The notes below the pieces were generated by a model. The model was given only the letters and a program-made list of their open reading frames with translations, did not search any database and was not told the origin of the DNA. From assembly GCA_035649895.1 (NCBI GenBank), contig DASRIS010000178.1, positions 1 through 47,611 on the forward strand: 47,611 nt of DNA. Direction: 5' to 3'. A program made the translations under genes and the position numbers. Positions 17,080 to 24,696 of this stretch are shown here, piece by piece (position 1 is the first letter of the stretch; every line of letters begins with the position of its first letter). The stretch comes from DASSUC01 sp035649895 (GTDB lineage: Bacteria; Actinomycetota; Actinomycetes; Mycobacteriales; Micromonosporaceae).

Positions 17080-17475
17080 CTACGACGACACCGCCTGGAT
17101 GCAGTCAGCGACCAGCTCGATCGGTACCTCCACCATCTGCTCACCCGGCGGAAGCTCGACCCCGGCGTGTGCCGGCTGGAAGGTGTAGCCCTGCACCACC
17201 AGCGTGCCGCGGTCGGTCCTGTAGACCGTCGGGCACTCACCGGCACCACACGGACGCCCGGCGATGAGCTCCAGCGTGACAGTCCGTTGTGGCGAAGCGT
17301 CGTCGCTCGTGTTCAGAAGATCGTAATTCACCGGACCGAATATTCCACAGTCGTGAGTGGGATGCCAGGCCCCCGGCAACGTCATCTCCGCGTGTCGCGC
17401 GGGCGTACCGACCGTGCATGATCTGTCGGCGTTGCGACCCACGGTAGCCTTGACTAGGTCAAAATATTCGCTCAT
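17080..17475 (-). CDS. Hypothetical 131-aa protein partnered with the XRE/DUF5753 regulator
   Basis: I do not recognise this family. The protein has no signal peptide or membrane helix. It has five cysteines (RSCTVG, THDCGIF, GRPCGAGEC, VADCIQ) and a beta-rich look (RTVTLELIAG, GTLVVQGYTF, MVEVPIELV). The pattern is that of a small, compact, possibly metal-binding or ligand-binding domain. The ATG at 17475 lies in AT-richer DNA with no ribosome site and may be leaderless or lie further in. It is first in a likely two-gene unit with the XRE regulator, so it may be that regulator's partner or antagonist. Confidence 0.65.
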   Translation of the reverse strand: MSEYFDLVKATVGRNADRSCTVGTPARHAEMTLPGAWHPTHDCGIFGPVNYDLLNTSDDASPQRTVTLELIAGRPCGAGECPTVYRTDRGTLVVQGYTFQPAHAGVELPPGEQMVEVPIELVADCIQAVSS

Positions 17476-17912
17476 TATTCAATCAAGGCGCCTTCGCCTC
17501 CGCCCGATACAGGCGGAGGCGGTTTACACACCGCCCGACAGGCGGCGTGTCGTCACCATCCGTGCTGGATTGATCTATACATCGATACGGTACGGCTCCC
17601 CTTGCGACGATCTGGCGACCGTCGAGGACTGGTGATCCCATGGCGCACGAAGGGCGTACGCTCGCCTCTTTATCGCGGTTGCTGGCAGACCAGCCAGACC
17701 TGACGCGGCGCCATCCGTCCCGTGCAGGCAGTCGTCGCCATCGTCACGCCGCAAGCGGTACTACTCCCAGCCTCCCCCTGGCGTTGCTGGCCACAGCGGC
17801 CCTTGCTGGTCACCGACGACCAGCGCTTCCCCGTACCCATGGCGCGTCAGCCGACGACCTCGGCTGCGCGCAGTCACCGTCCTATCCGGACGGACCAGGC
17901 GGGAGGTCTCCC
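17476..17912. other. 437-bp intergenic region with two tandem hairpins
   Basis: A perfect 9-bp hairpin, GCCTCCGCC with loop CGATACA and GGCGGAGGC, spans 17496-17520. A second, ACACCGCC/GGCGGCGTGT with one bulge, spans 17528-17550. They lie just upstream of the XRE-partner gene and could be an attenuator, terminator or protein site. AT-rich sequence (TTGATCTATACATCGATAC) follows near 17570. The frame of the downstream small gene is open back to 17640, but its sequence looks non-coding. Confidence 0.5.
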
Positions 17913-18188
17913 ATGCGCGAAAACGTTCTTATCCTCGTCGTCGTCGCCGCCGTCGTGATCGTGGTCGCCCTGATCGAGCTCGCCACGGCGGCCCTGCCGA
18001 TCCTCATCGTGGTGCTGCTCGTCCCACCCGAAGAGCGCCCTGCGCTGGCCGCGCTGATCGCGGCCGCTGACAGCTCGCGCCGCCTCCGGCTGTGGCCGGC
18101 GCTTCGAGTCGCGGTCGCCGCCAGGCGAGCGGCACGGTCCACCGCCGAGCCCCCCATGGTCGCCGAGCTCTTCGTGTCACAGAGGTGA
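17913..18188 (+). CDS. Small membrane protein (91 aa), hypothetical
   Basis: Starts MRENVLILVVVAAVVIVVAL at an ATG eight bases after GGGAGG. Two hydrophobic stretches (about residues 4-21 and 25-39) are followed by a helical, Arg/Ala-rich tail with no known motif. An open frame extends to 17640, but the ribosome site and the abrupt hydrophobicity favour this start. A strong 11-bp hairpin 30 bp downstream probably ends its transcript. Function unknown. Confidence 0.6.
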   Translation: MRENVLILVVVAAVVIVVALIELATAALPILIVVLLVPPEERPALAALIAAADSSRRLRLWPALRVAVAARRAARSTAEPPMVAELFVSQR

Positions 18189-18217
18189 TCGACGCAGGTG
18201 TGCGCACGCACATCCCC

Positions 18218-18245
18218 GCCGGCCGCGCCAAGGAGCGCGGCCGGC
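18218..18245 (+). terminator. Hairpin terminator after the small membrane protein gene
   Basis: Perfect 11-bp stem GCCGGCCGCGC / GCGCGGCCGGC with six-base loop CAAGGA, starting 30 bp after the stop codon. There is no T-run, as is common for high-GC actinobacterial terminators. Confidence 0.7.
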
Positions 18246-18290
18246 GCCTTGCGGGGCTGGTCATACGGTCCGCGGGTGCGTCGCCGACAC

Positions 18291-18425
18291 GCTCAGCGAC
18301 AGGGCATCGGCGTGACCCGCCAGGCTACCCTCGCTATCGAACAGGGTCGCTGCTCACCGCCCCGGAGACAGATCACCTGGGCGGGCAACGTCCCGCTCGA
18401 CGAGGTGCCAGCACCCAGGCAGCGA
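18291..18425 (+). pseudogene. Decayed small XRE (YozG-type) regulator
   Basis: In the frame beginning at 18291 the translation contains IGVTRQATLAIEQGRCSPP and, shortly after, ITWAGNVPLDEV. These match the C-terminal half of short stand-alone HTH regulators, typically GVTRQTxxAIExGRYSPS, then IARVFGVPLDEVF. The segment between them is shortened, no start codon or first helix remains, and the frame runs on into the dehydrogenase gene 13 bp later. It looks like a degraded regulator of the dehydrogenase. Confidence 0.6.
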
Positions 18426-18437
18426 AAGCGAGACACC

Positions 18438-19406
18438 GTGAAGGCAGTCGTCCAGGACACGTACGGGCCAGCCGACGTCCTGCAGCTCAGGGACATCGAC
18501 AAGCCTGTGGCCGGTGATGACGACGTGCTCGTCCAGGTCCACGCGGCCGGCGTCGACCCGAGTGTCTGGCACCTCATGACCGGCCTGCCGTACCTCGTTC
18601 GCGTGGCCGTCGGGCTGCGCGCCCCCAAGATCCGCGTCCGCGGCGCGGACGTCGCCGGCCGCGTCGTAGCCACCGGCGCGAAGGTGACCCAGTTCCAGCC
18701 CGGCGACGAGGTGTTCGGCACCTGCGCCGGCTCCTTCGCCGAGTACGCGGCTGCCCGGCAGGACAGGTTCGCGCGCAAGCCGGCGAACCTCACCTTCGAG
18801 CAGGCGGCGGCCGTACCCATCTCCGGATGCACCGCCCTGCAAGGTCTTCGCGACGTCGGGCGGGTGCAGCCGGGGCAGCGGGTCCTGGTCATCGGCGCGG
18901 CCGGGGGCGTGGGAACCTTCGCGGTGCAGCTGGCCAAGGCGTTCGGCGCACACGTCACCGGGGTGTGCAGCACGGCAAAGACGGACCTGGTCCGCTCGAT
19001 CGGCGCCGACGACGTGGTCGACTACACCCGCGACGACCTCGCTGGCCAGGCACGCCGCTACGACCTGGTCCTCGACACCGCCGGCAACCGGCCGCTGTCG
19101 TACCTGCGGCGTGCCCTCACCCCTCGGGGAACGCTCGTCATCATCGGCGGCGAAGGAGGCGGACGGTGGCTCGGCGGCGCCGACCGCATGCTCCGGGCAC
19201 TCGTGCTGTCACCGTTCGTGGGCCAGAAGCTGCGCGGCCTGCTCGCGACCGAACGCCAGGAGGACCTCCAGTCCTTGCGGGAGCTCATCGAGGCCGGCCA
19301 GGTCACCCCGGTCATCGACCGGACGTACCCGCTGGACCAGGCCGCTGACGCCATCCGCTACCTGGAGCAGAGGCGCGCCCGCGGCAAGGTCGTCATCACC
19401 GTGTGA
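18438..19406 (+). CDS. NAD(P)-dependent alcohol dehydrogenase / quinone oxidoreductase (MDR family, zinc-less)
   Basis: A 322-aa medium-chain dehydrogenase/reductase. GroES-like N-domain: MKAVVQDTYGPADVLQL, then VHAAGVDPSVWHLMTGLP, where Cys/His zinc ligands are replaced by Ser and Trp, and no structural four-Cys zinc site is present. So it is the quinone-oxidoreductase type without zinc. The Rossmann loop is VIGAAGGVGTFAVQLAKAFG near residue 152, and GRVVATGAKVTQFQPGDEVFG is typical. GTG at 18438 follows GCGAGA. The 3' end overlaps the convergent kinase-like gene by 11 bp. Substrate unknown. Confidence 0.93.
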   Translation: MKAVVQDTYGPADVLQLRDIDKPVAGDDDVLVQVHAAGVDPSVWHLMTGLPYLVRVAVGLRAPKIRVRGADVAGRVVATGAKVTQFQPGDEVFGTCAGSFAEYAAARQDRFARKPANLTFEQAAAVPISGCTALQGLRDVGRVQPGQRVLVIGAAGGVGTFAVQLAKAFGAHVTGVCSTAKTDLVRSIGADDVVDYTRDDLAGQARRYDLVLDTAGNRPLSYLRRALTPRGTLVIIGGEGGGRWLGGADRMLRALVLSPFVGQKLRGLLATERQEDLQSLRELIEAGQVTPVIDRTYPLDQAADAIRYLEQRRARGKVVITV

Positions 19407-19935
19407 GGCCTGCCCGGGCCAGCAACGCGCGCGCGTCGGCGTGGTTGCCGATCCGTACGAACGACAGGTGCGCGTAGTCGGGGCTGCGCACCGCCTCGGC
19501 GAAGCGGGTCCGGTACCTGCCGTGCTGTGTCCAGGCCCACCGGATGATCGAGCGGTCCGGATCGATCCGGAACAGGCTGGCTACCGGCTCCCGGTTGCCG
19601 TTCCACAGCTCCGCCCGGGTAGCGACGCGGCCCAGCGTACGCAGGATGACCTGGCGCATCACCACGTGACGCGGCAGGTCGAAGTAGACCACCGTGTCCG
19701 CCCGTGCCCACACCAGGTCCCGTACCGCGGAGTAGTTGCCGTCGACCACCCAGCCCTCGCCGGCCGCCAGCGCCTCGACCCGGCGGCGGAGCTCCGGCAG
19801 CGGCAGCGGCTGCCAGCGCGCCTGGTGGTAGATCGCGTCCAGCTCCACAAAGGGGACGGCGAGCTGTCCTGCCAAGGCCCGGCCGAGCACCGTCTTGCCC
19901 GATCCGGAGTTGCCAACCACGGCCACCCGTCGCAC
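19396..19935 (-). CDS. P-loop NTPase, adenylate/shikimate-kinase-like (topology modulation protein type)
   Basis: A 179-aa nucleoside-kinase-fold protein. Walker A GNSGSGKT lies at residues 8-15, followed by VPFVELDAIYH, the substrate strand of the FlaR/topology-modulation-protein-like AAA_18 group, and WVVDGNYS. The lid is Arg-rich (RTLGRVATRAELWNGNRE). The true substrate of this family is not known. ATG at 19935. It converges on the dehydrogenase gene with an 11-bp overlap at the ends. Confidence 0.85.
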   Translation of the reverse strand: MRRVAVVGNSGSGKTVLGRALAGQLAVPFVELDAIYHQARWQPLPLPELRRRVEALAAGEGWVVDGNYSAVRDLVWARADTVVYFDLPRHVVMRQVILRTLGRVATRAELWNGNREPVASLFRIDPDRSIIRWAWTQHGRYRTRFAEAVRSPDYAHLSFVRIGNHADARALLARAGLTR

Positions 19936-20070
19936 GCCCGCGACGCTACGTCAGCCGTACCGGGCACCGGCTGCCGACCCCGCAAGCGGCGGCCGCGGCG
20001 GGCAGCGCCTGCGGCAGACTGCATCTGCGGCGGGCGCCGTCTACCGCAGGGCGGCGGCTGGCGGCGAGGC

Positions 20071-20556
20071 TCAGGCGACGGCGTTGCCGTACATCTCGCC
20101 GAGCGGGTCGGCGATCAGCTCGACCCGGGCCCCGTCCGGGTCGGTGAGGTAGATCGAGGTACCGCTCTCCAGCAGGTACGCCACGCCGGCCTGGTCGAGC
20201 TTTTCCTTGAGCCGCTCCCACCGCTGCGGCTCGACCGAGATCGCGACGTGGTGCAGGCCCCCGAGCACCTCCGCGTACGGTCCGAGGTCAAGGCCGGGGA
20301 AGTCGAAGAACGCCAGCAGGTTGCCGTTGCCCAGGTCGAAGAAGAAGTGGTTGGAGCCGCGGTAGTCCCGGTTCTCGAAGATCTCGGTGAGCGGGAAGTC
20401 CAGCAGGTCCTGGTAGAAGCGGATGGTCCGTTCCACGTCCGAGCTGAGCAGCGCGACGTGGTGGATCCCCCGGGCGCTGCTGGGCGGGCGCGGCTCGCGC
20501 AGGTGCTCGCTACGGATCCGGTCCCGTTTCGCCTCGATCGCCGCGTAGTCGGTCAT
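20071..20556 (-). CDS. VOC-family (glyoxalase/dioxygenase superfamily) protein
   Basis: A 161-aa vicinal-oxygen-chelate protein. After a 28-residue helix, GIHHVALLSSDVERTIRFYQ begins the first beta-alpha-beta-beta-beta module. LGGLHHVAISVEPQRWERL begins the second, and TDPDGARVELI ends it. Metal-ligand candidates are the HH pairs at the module starts and the final Glu. The reaction cannot be told (dioxygenase, isomerase or lyase). ATG at 20556 follows GGAGGTGG. The sortase gene starts further upstream on the same strand, so a shared transcript is possible. Confidence 0.9.
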   Translation of the reverse strand: MTDYAAIEAKRDRIRSEHLREPRPPSSARGIHHVALLSSDVERTIRFYQDLLDFPLTEIFENRDYRGSNHFFFDLGNGNLLAFFDFPGLDLGPYAEVLGGLHHVAISVEPQRWERLKEKLDQAGVAYLLESGTSIYLTDPDGARVELIADPLGEMYGNAVA

Positions 20557-20634
20557 GACTGGCCACCTCCTCGGCCCAGTGTGCGCCGGCCGTACGACGC
20601 CGGCACCGGCTCCGACCTGCGCGCCGGGCGCTGC

Positions 20635-21459
20635 TCAACCCGCCGGCACCGCGGTCAGCACGACGTTGCCGCGATAGGCGCGGCGGGCCGCGTCGTACTC
20701 GCCGCCGCAGGTGACCAGCGTCAGCCTGAGCCGGCCGTCGCGGGCGAAGAGCCGGTCCAGCGGTACGGCCGACTTGTCGAAGACCTCCCGGGCCACGACC
20801 TGGTACGTCCGCGCCGCGCCGTCCGAGCCGATGACCGTCACCCGCGCGCCGGCCGGCACCTCGCGCAGGCGGAAGAACGCGCCCGGCCCCTGGGTGACGC
20901 TGTCCACATGGCCGGCGAGCACGATCGAGCCCGCCGTCGAGGCGAGCTGGGGGCCGTAGCGGTACCAGCCGACCGTGTCGACGCTGCGCGGCACGTCCAT
21001 CTCGTCCGTACCGGCGACTACCCCGACCGGCACCACCCGGGCCGAGACCCCGACGGCCGGGATCGACAGCCGCACCGGCGGGACGCGGATGGTGGACGGC
21101 AGCACACCGTCGGCGACCCTCACCCGAGGCGGCGGTGCGGACCCAGCGGGTGCCGGAGCAGGCGAAGACGGCGAGGTAGCCGAGCCCGCTGGCGGCGCGG
21201 CAGCCGGCGGCGCGGCAGCGGGCGGCGCTGGCGAGGCGAGCCCGGCGGCGGTGCCGCTGCCGAAGTCGGCCGGCACCGGCCCCACCACCCCCCAGGCGAC
21301 CACGCCGGCGAGGACGAGCAACGCCGCGCCGGCAGCGGCGAGGACCGGCCATCGCAGCCAGCCCACCCCAGGACGAAGGGACCGGCCCACCACAGGACGA
21401 AGGGGCTGGCGCGCCCCAGCAGGATCCTGGAGCGCGCCAGCGGGAACCTCCCCGTTCAC
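20635..21459 (-). CDS. Class E/F-type sortase
   Basis: A 274-aa membrane-anchored transpeptidase. A short cytoplasmic segment and one membrane helix (about residues 36-60) are followed by a Pro/Ala linker and the sortase beta-barrel: VRLSIPAVGVSARVVPVG, catalytic His in VLAGHVDS near 188, catalytic Cys in LTLVTCGGEYD near 248, and Arg in RAYRGNVVLTA near 262. GTG at 21459 overlaps the stop of the DUF4397 gene (GTGA), so translation is coupled. The juxtamembrane region carries a 24-bp duplication. The obvious partner is the DUF4397 protein, although that protein lacks an LPxTG or LAxTG motif. Confidence 0.92.
   Translation of the reverse strand: MNGEVPAGALQDPAGARQPLRPVVGRSLRPGVGWLRWPVLAAAGAALLVLAGVVAWGVVGPVPADFGSGTAAGLASPAPPAAAPPAAAPPAGSATSPSSPAPAPAGSAPPPRVRVADGVLPSTIRVPPVRLSIPAVGVSARVVPVGVVAGTDEMDVPRSVDTVGWYRYGPQLASTAGSIVLAGHVDSVTQGPGAFFRLREVPAGARVTVIGSDGAARTYQVVAREVFDKSAVPLDRLFARDGRLRLTLVTCGGEYDAARRAYRGNVVLTAVPAG
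21361..21408. repeat. 24-bp tandem duplication in the sortase N-terminus
   Basis: Two units, starting GCCCACCCCAGGACGAAGGG and GCCCACCACAGGACGAAGGG, are adjacent and in frame. They duplicate eight residues (PLRPVVGR, SLRPGVGW) just before the membrane helix. Confidence 0.8.
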
Positions 21460-22298
21460 CGGCGCGAGTGCCCGGCGGCAGCCACCGACCGGCGCGCGGT
21501 CACGACCGCCGCCACGACCAGCGCCAGGCCGGCGAAGGCCACCGGGTACCACCACAGCGGCAGGCTGGGGTCGGCGAGGCCGCCATCGCCGGCAGCGACC
21601 GCACCGGGCGCGGAGTGCAGGCCGGTCAGCGCCTGCGAGGCGATGGCCAGGGACTGCGCCTCGGCGGAGCCGATCGCGTAGACCACGGTCGCCGTACCCT
21701 CGGCGAGGTCGAGGTCTGCCGGGCCCAGCACCACGGTCTGCGAGCCGGCTAGCACCACATCGGCACGCACCGGACCCGCGTCGATGTCGGCCTTTGCCTC
21801 CCTGGGGTTGGCCAGGCCGGGGAAGACCGGCTGCCCGCCGGCTCGTACGTCCACCGCCGGGGCGGCCGCGGTGTGCCGGACCACCAGCCGCGCCTTGCCG
21901 GCCGCAAGCTTGCTCACGTCGTTGACGAACGGGGTCAGCGTGGGCTGGCCATCGGCCTTCAGGTACGCGACGAGGCTGATGCTCTGCCCGCCCGGCACCC
22001 GCGCGTCCTGGACCGACAGGATCGGGTTGGTGACCTGCTCACCGGGGCGGGTCAGCACGATGTCGTACGCGCCCTCGGGCAGGTCGAGCGGGCCGGCCAC
22101 CTTCGTGGGCTCAAAGTTCGGCAGCGCCTTCTGCCCGTTGACGTAGACGTCCACCGCCTGGCCGGGGATGCCGTGCACTACGTACACCTTTGAGCTGCCC
22201 GCCGCGGCGGCCGGGCCGGCCGGGCCGAGCACCGCTGCGCCGCCCGTCGCGAGCACGGCAAGCGCCCCCAACGCGCCGCTGATCTTTCTGGTACGCAT
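21456..22298 (-). CDS. DUF4397 surface protein with signal peptide and C-terminal anchor
   Basis: A 280-aa exported protein. It starts MRTRKISGALGALAVLATGG and has an AAAA-type cleavage region near residue 33. Two Ig-like DUF4397 units follow (SKVYVVHGIPGQAVDVYVNG near 35; ARLVVRHTAAAPAVDVRAGG near 135). A membrane helix (about 248-270) and a basic tail end it. The C-terminus has the shape of a sorting signal, but the segment before the helix (ADPSLPLWWYP) is not LPxTG. The ATG has AGGAGGAG upstream. It heads a unit with the sortase and is divergent from an ECF sigma/anti-sigma pair. Confidence 0.9.
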   Translation of the reverse strand: MRTRKISGALGALAVLATGGAAVLGPAGPAAAAGSSKVYVVHGIPGQAVDVYVNGQKALPNFEPTKVAGPLDLPEGAYDIVLTRPGEQVTNPILSVQDARVPGGQSISLVAYLKADGQPTLTPFVNDVSKLAAGKARLVVRHTAAAPAVDVRAGGQPVFPGLANPREAKADIDAGPVRADVVLAGSQTVVLGPADLDLAEGTATVVYAIGSAEAQSLAIASQALTGLHSAPGAVAAGDGGLADPSLPLWWYPVAFAGLALVVAAVVTARRSVAAAGHSRR

Positions 22299-22338
22299 AA
22301 CCTCTCCTCCTGGAGTCGATCGGAGCTACACCAGAACT

Positions 22339-22399
22339 TCGATGTAAATCGACGCAGCAGATTCGAGTTGCGTCGGTTCGACATGTGATGCAGATCACT
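22339..22399. promoter_or_regulatory. Divergent control region: inverted repeat and CRP-like site
   Basis: Between the DUF4397 and sigma genes lie an inverted repeat TCGAT-GTAA-ATCGA (22339-22352), the 12-mer CGAGTTGCGTCG (22364-22375, found again at 25170), and TGTGATGCAGATCACT (22384-22399). The last fits the CRP-family TGTGA-N6-TCACA site with one mismatch, and its core GTGAT-GCAG-ATCAC is a perfect inverted repeat. CRP-family control of this module is inference. Confidence 0.6.
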
Positions 22400-22486
22400 G
22401 ACAGTCGCCGCATCGCGCAGAGGACGAACCAGCGAATGAACGGGTAGAGCACCACCGTCGGCCCAACGGGACCCGATGGGGGTGGG

Positions 22487-23065
22487 ATGACACCCGACGA
22501 CCAGCTCGGCGAACGGTTCCGCGGTGGTGAGGAGGCCGCGCTGCGCGAGGCGTACGACCGCTACGCCCGCATGGTGCTGCACCTGGCCCGAGCCAGCCTG
22601 GGCAGCGTGCCGGACGCCGAGGACGTCACCCAGGCCACCTACGTGGCGGCCTGGCTGGGCCGGGACACGTACGACCCGGACCGCGGCTCGCTGCTCGCCT
22701 GGCTGCTCGGCATCGCCCGGCGCAAGGTGGTGGACCGGCTGCGCGAAGGCGGCCGGCAGGTCCGGGTGGCTGAGGCGGTGCGGCAGATCCTGCCGGCCGA
22801 CCCGGCCGAGCCGGGTCCGGACCGGATCGTCGACCGGCTGGTGGTCGCCGACGAGCTGGGCCGGCTCCCCGGCGAACAGCGCCGGGTCATCGAGCTGGCG
22901 TTCTACGACGACCTGACCCACCAGCAGATCGCCGCGGTGACCCAGCTGCCGCTGGGGACGGTCAAGAGTCATCTGCGCCGCGGCCTGGCGCGGCTGCGAC
23001 AGCGGTGGGAGGTGGACGGTGCCACACGTGGGGTCCGACCGGCTGGTGCTCCTCGCGCTGGGTGA
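22487..23065 (+). CDS. ECF-type RNA polymerase sigma factor (SigK-like)
   Basis: A 192-aa sigma-70 family factor with regions 2 and 4 only. Region 2: YDRYARMVLHLARASLGS, then DAEDVTQATYVAAWLGRD near residue 45. Region 4: LPGEQRRVIELAFYDDLTHQ, then IAAVTQLPLGTVKSHLRRGL near 145. The next gene begins inside its 3' end (47-bp overlap) and encodes a zinc-binding anti-sigma, the usual ECF pairing. ATG at 22487 follows a G-rich stretch. It probably drives itself and perhaps the divergent DUF4397-sortase genes. Confidence 0.93.
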   Translation: MTPDDQLGERFRGGEEAALREAYDRYARMVLHLARASLGSVPDAEDVTQATYVAAWLGRDTYDPDRGSLLAWLLGIARRKVVDRLREGGRQVRVAEAVRQILPADPAEPGPDRIVDRLVVADELGRLPGEQRRVIELAFYDDLTHQQIAAVTQLPLGTVKSHLRRGLARLRQRWEVDGATRGVRPAGAPRAG

Positions 23066-23780
23066 GGCGGTCACCGAGGAGGCCGAACGCGCCCACGTCG
23101 AGTACTGCCCGGCCTGCCAGGCGGACCTGACCGCGCTGCGGGAGGTGGCCAGCCTCGGCCGCGAGACCCAAGGGCTGTCGCACCAGCTCTCCCCGCCACC
23201 ACTGCGGCTCTGGCGGCAGATCGCCGCTGCGGTCGAGGCGGATGCCCGGCCCACCGTCGCGGTGCAGCCGCCCACGCGGTGGTACGCCGGGCGCGGCGGC
23301 CCGGCGCAGGCGTACCCGGGTTGGGGTGGGGCGTGGCGGCGTACCACCCTCGTCGCCGCCGCGGCCGCGGCGGCAGGCGTCGTCGCGACCCTCGGCATGG
23401 TCCGGGCCCTGGACCAGCCTGCCCCGCCGGCGCAGGTGGCCGCGTCCGCCGCGCTGACCGCCATGTCTGGAGCGCCGGGCGGTGCCCGCGGCGAGGCCCG
23501 CGTGCTCGGCGACGCGGGCGGTGGCGGTGGCGAGCGGCTCCACCTGCACCTGACCGGCCTGCCGCTGCGGCCGGGCTACTACGAGGTGTGGCTGATCAAC
23601 CCGGACACCGGAAAGATGGTCTCGGTAGGAGTGGTCGGGGAAGGTACAGACGCGTTACTACCTTTGCCGGCAACGGTGGACCTGCGCGAGTACCGGGTGG
23701 TGGACGTGTCCGCCGAGGAGTACGACGGCGAGCCTGCGCACTCCGGGCGGAGCATGCTGCGCGGCACGCTGACGAGCTGA
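23019..23780 (+). CDS. RskA-type anti-sigma factor
   Basis: A 253-aa membrane protein. The N-terminal anti-sigma domain has the zinc motif H-x3-C-x2-C (HVEYCPACQ) near residue 27. One membrane helix lies at about 108-131 (LVAAAAAAAGVVATLGMV). The extracytoplasmic RskA domain ends with LHLHLTGLPLRPGYYEVWLI and VDLREYRVVDVS. It should hold the preceding sigma factor at the membrane until released by regulated proteolysis. GTG at 23019 follows GGGAGGTGG and overlaps the sigma gene. Confidence 0.92.
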   Translation: MPHVGSDRLVLLALGEAVTEEAERAHVEYCPACQADLTALREVASLGRETQGLSHQLSPPPLRLWRQIAAAVEADARPTVAVQPPTRWYAGRGGPAQAYPGWGGAWRRTTLVAAAAAAAGVVATLGMVRALDQPAPPAQVAASAALTAMSGAPGGARGEARVLGDAGGGGGERLHLHLTGLPLRPGYYEVWLINPDTGKMVSVGVVGEGTDALLPLPATVDLREYRVVDVSAEEYDGEPAHSGRSMLRGTLTS

Positions 23781-23787
23781 CCAGCGG

Positions 23788-24696
23788 TCAGCCCTGGGTG
23801 ACTACCACGATCATCTCCAGCGCGCTGGTGAGGTCGGCCAGCCGTTCGACGCCTCCCGGCAGCCCCTCCGCCGGCCATCCCGGCCCGCCGGCCGCCACCA
23901 CGACCGGACGGGCCGGCAGCTCAAGCAGGGCCCGCAGCTGGGAACGGTCAGCCGTGTCCGGAGAGTGCGACCAGATCAGCACGATCACCGGACCGGTACG
24001 CCGGACCGCCTCGAGCAGTGCGTCGATCGGCACCCGGGCACCGAGCAGCCGGCACGGCACCCCCCGCTCGGCCAGCGCCGCGGCGAGCGCCTCCAGAGGC
24101 AGGCTGTGCTGCTCGTCGTCGGCGCAGGCGAGCAAGGCCCGCGGCACCGCGCCCGGGCCGGGCCGGGGAACCGCCCCGAACACCTCGGACACGCAGCGGG
24201 TGAGCAGGTGCTCCACCTCCACCAGCCGGCGGGTCACCGCGTGCCGAGCGCCGATGCCAGCGAGCACCGGGCGGACCACCTGGTCCCAGGTCCGCGTCAC
24301 ACCATGTACGGCCACCGACTGCTCGACGATCGCCCGCATGGTCGGGGCATCCAGCCGGATCGCCGCGCGGGCCAGGCCGCGGGCGACCGCGCCAGACCGC
24401 CCGACCGCGATCGTGTGACCACCACCGGACCGCCCGCCGGTGGCCGGCTCCACCGGCCGGCCCCCGGGGCGGGTGGCCATGGCGACACGCGCCGCCTCCG
24501 CCGCCGGCACACCCTGGACGGTCAGCCGGCGCATGATCTCCAGCCGGGCCAGGTCCGCTGGCGTGTAGCGGCGGTGGTGGCCGGGGCGGTGCTGGCTGGG
24601 GCCGAGGCCGTACCGCTGGTGCCAGGTGCGCAGGGTGGTCACCGCGATGCCCAGCCGCCGGGCGACCGCCCCCGCGCTCAGCGCCTCGTCGCCCAC
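23788..24696 (-). CDS. MerR-family regulator with B12-binding-like domain (CarH/LitR type)
   Basis: A 302-aa regulator. The winged HTH is at residues 5-72 (LSAGAVARRLGIAVTTLRTW, then HRRYTPADLARLEIM). The middle helical bundle (about 115-165) ends VEVEHLLTRCVSEVF and keeps the E-H pair of the CarH W-x9-EH motif, but the Trp position is His. The Rossmann-like domain starts LLACADDEQHSLPLEALAAA near 190, where EQHSLP takes the place of the DxHxxG cobalamin-ligand motif. CarH/LitR proteins sense light through adenosylcobalamin and repress carotenoid genes. A carotenoid operon starts 1.4 kb away, which supports that role here. Whether B12 binds is open. It converges on the anti-sigma gene 7 bp away. 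Confidence 0.87.
   Translation of the reverse strand: MGDEALSAGAVARRLGIAVTTLRTWHQRYGLGPSQHRPGHHRRYTPADLARLEIMRRLTVQGVPAAEAARVAMATRPGGRPVEPATGGRSGGGHTIAVGRSGAVARGLARAAIRLDAPTMRAIVEQSVAVHGVTRTWDQVVRPVLAGIGARHAVTRRLVEVEHLLTRCVSEVFGAVPRPGPGAVPRALLACADDEQHSLPLEALAAALAERGVPCRLLGARVPIDALLEAVRRTGPVIVLIWSHSPDTADRSQLRALLELPARPVVVAAGGPGWPAEGLPGGVERLADLTSALEMIVVVTQG

Noticed and set aside
17640..17912. N-terminal extension of the small membrane protein (91 extra codons)
   Set aside because: Open frame but Arg/Pro/His-rich without motif; a good ribosome site and a signal-like start occur at 17913.
19111..21925. 856- and 316-codon plus-strand frames over the kinase-like, VOC, sortase and DUF4397 genes
   Set aside because: Antisense or out-of-frame low-complexity sequence opposite genes with clear domains.
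22178..23464. 428-codon minus-strand frame opposite sigma/anti-sigma genes
   Set aside because: Lacks motifs; the plus-strand frames encode clear sigma and anti-sigma domains.
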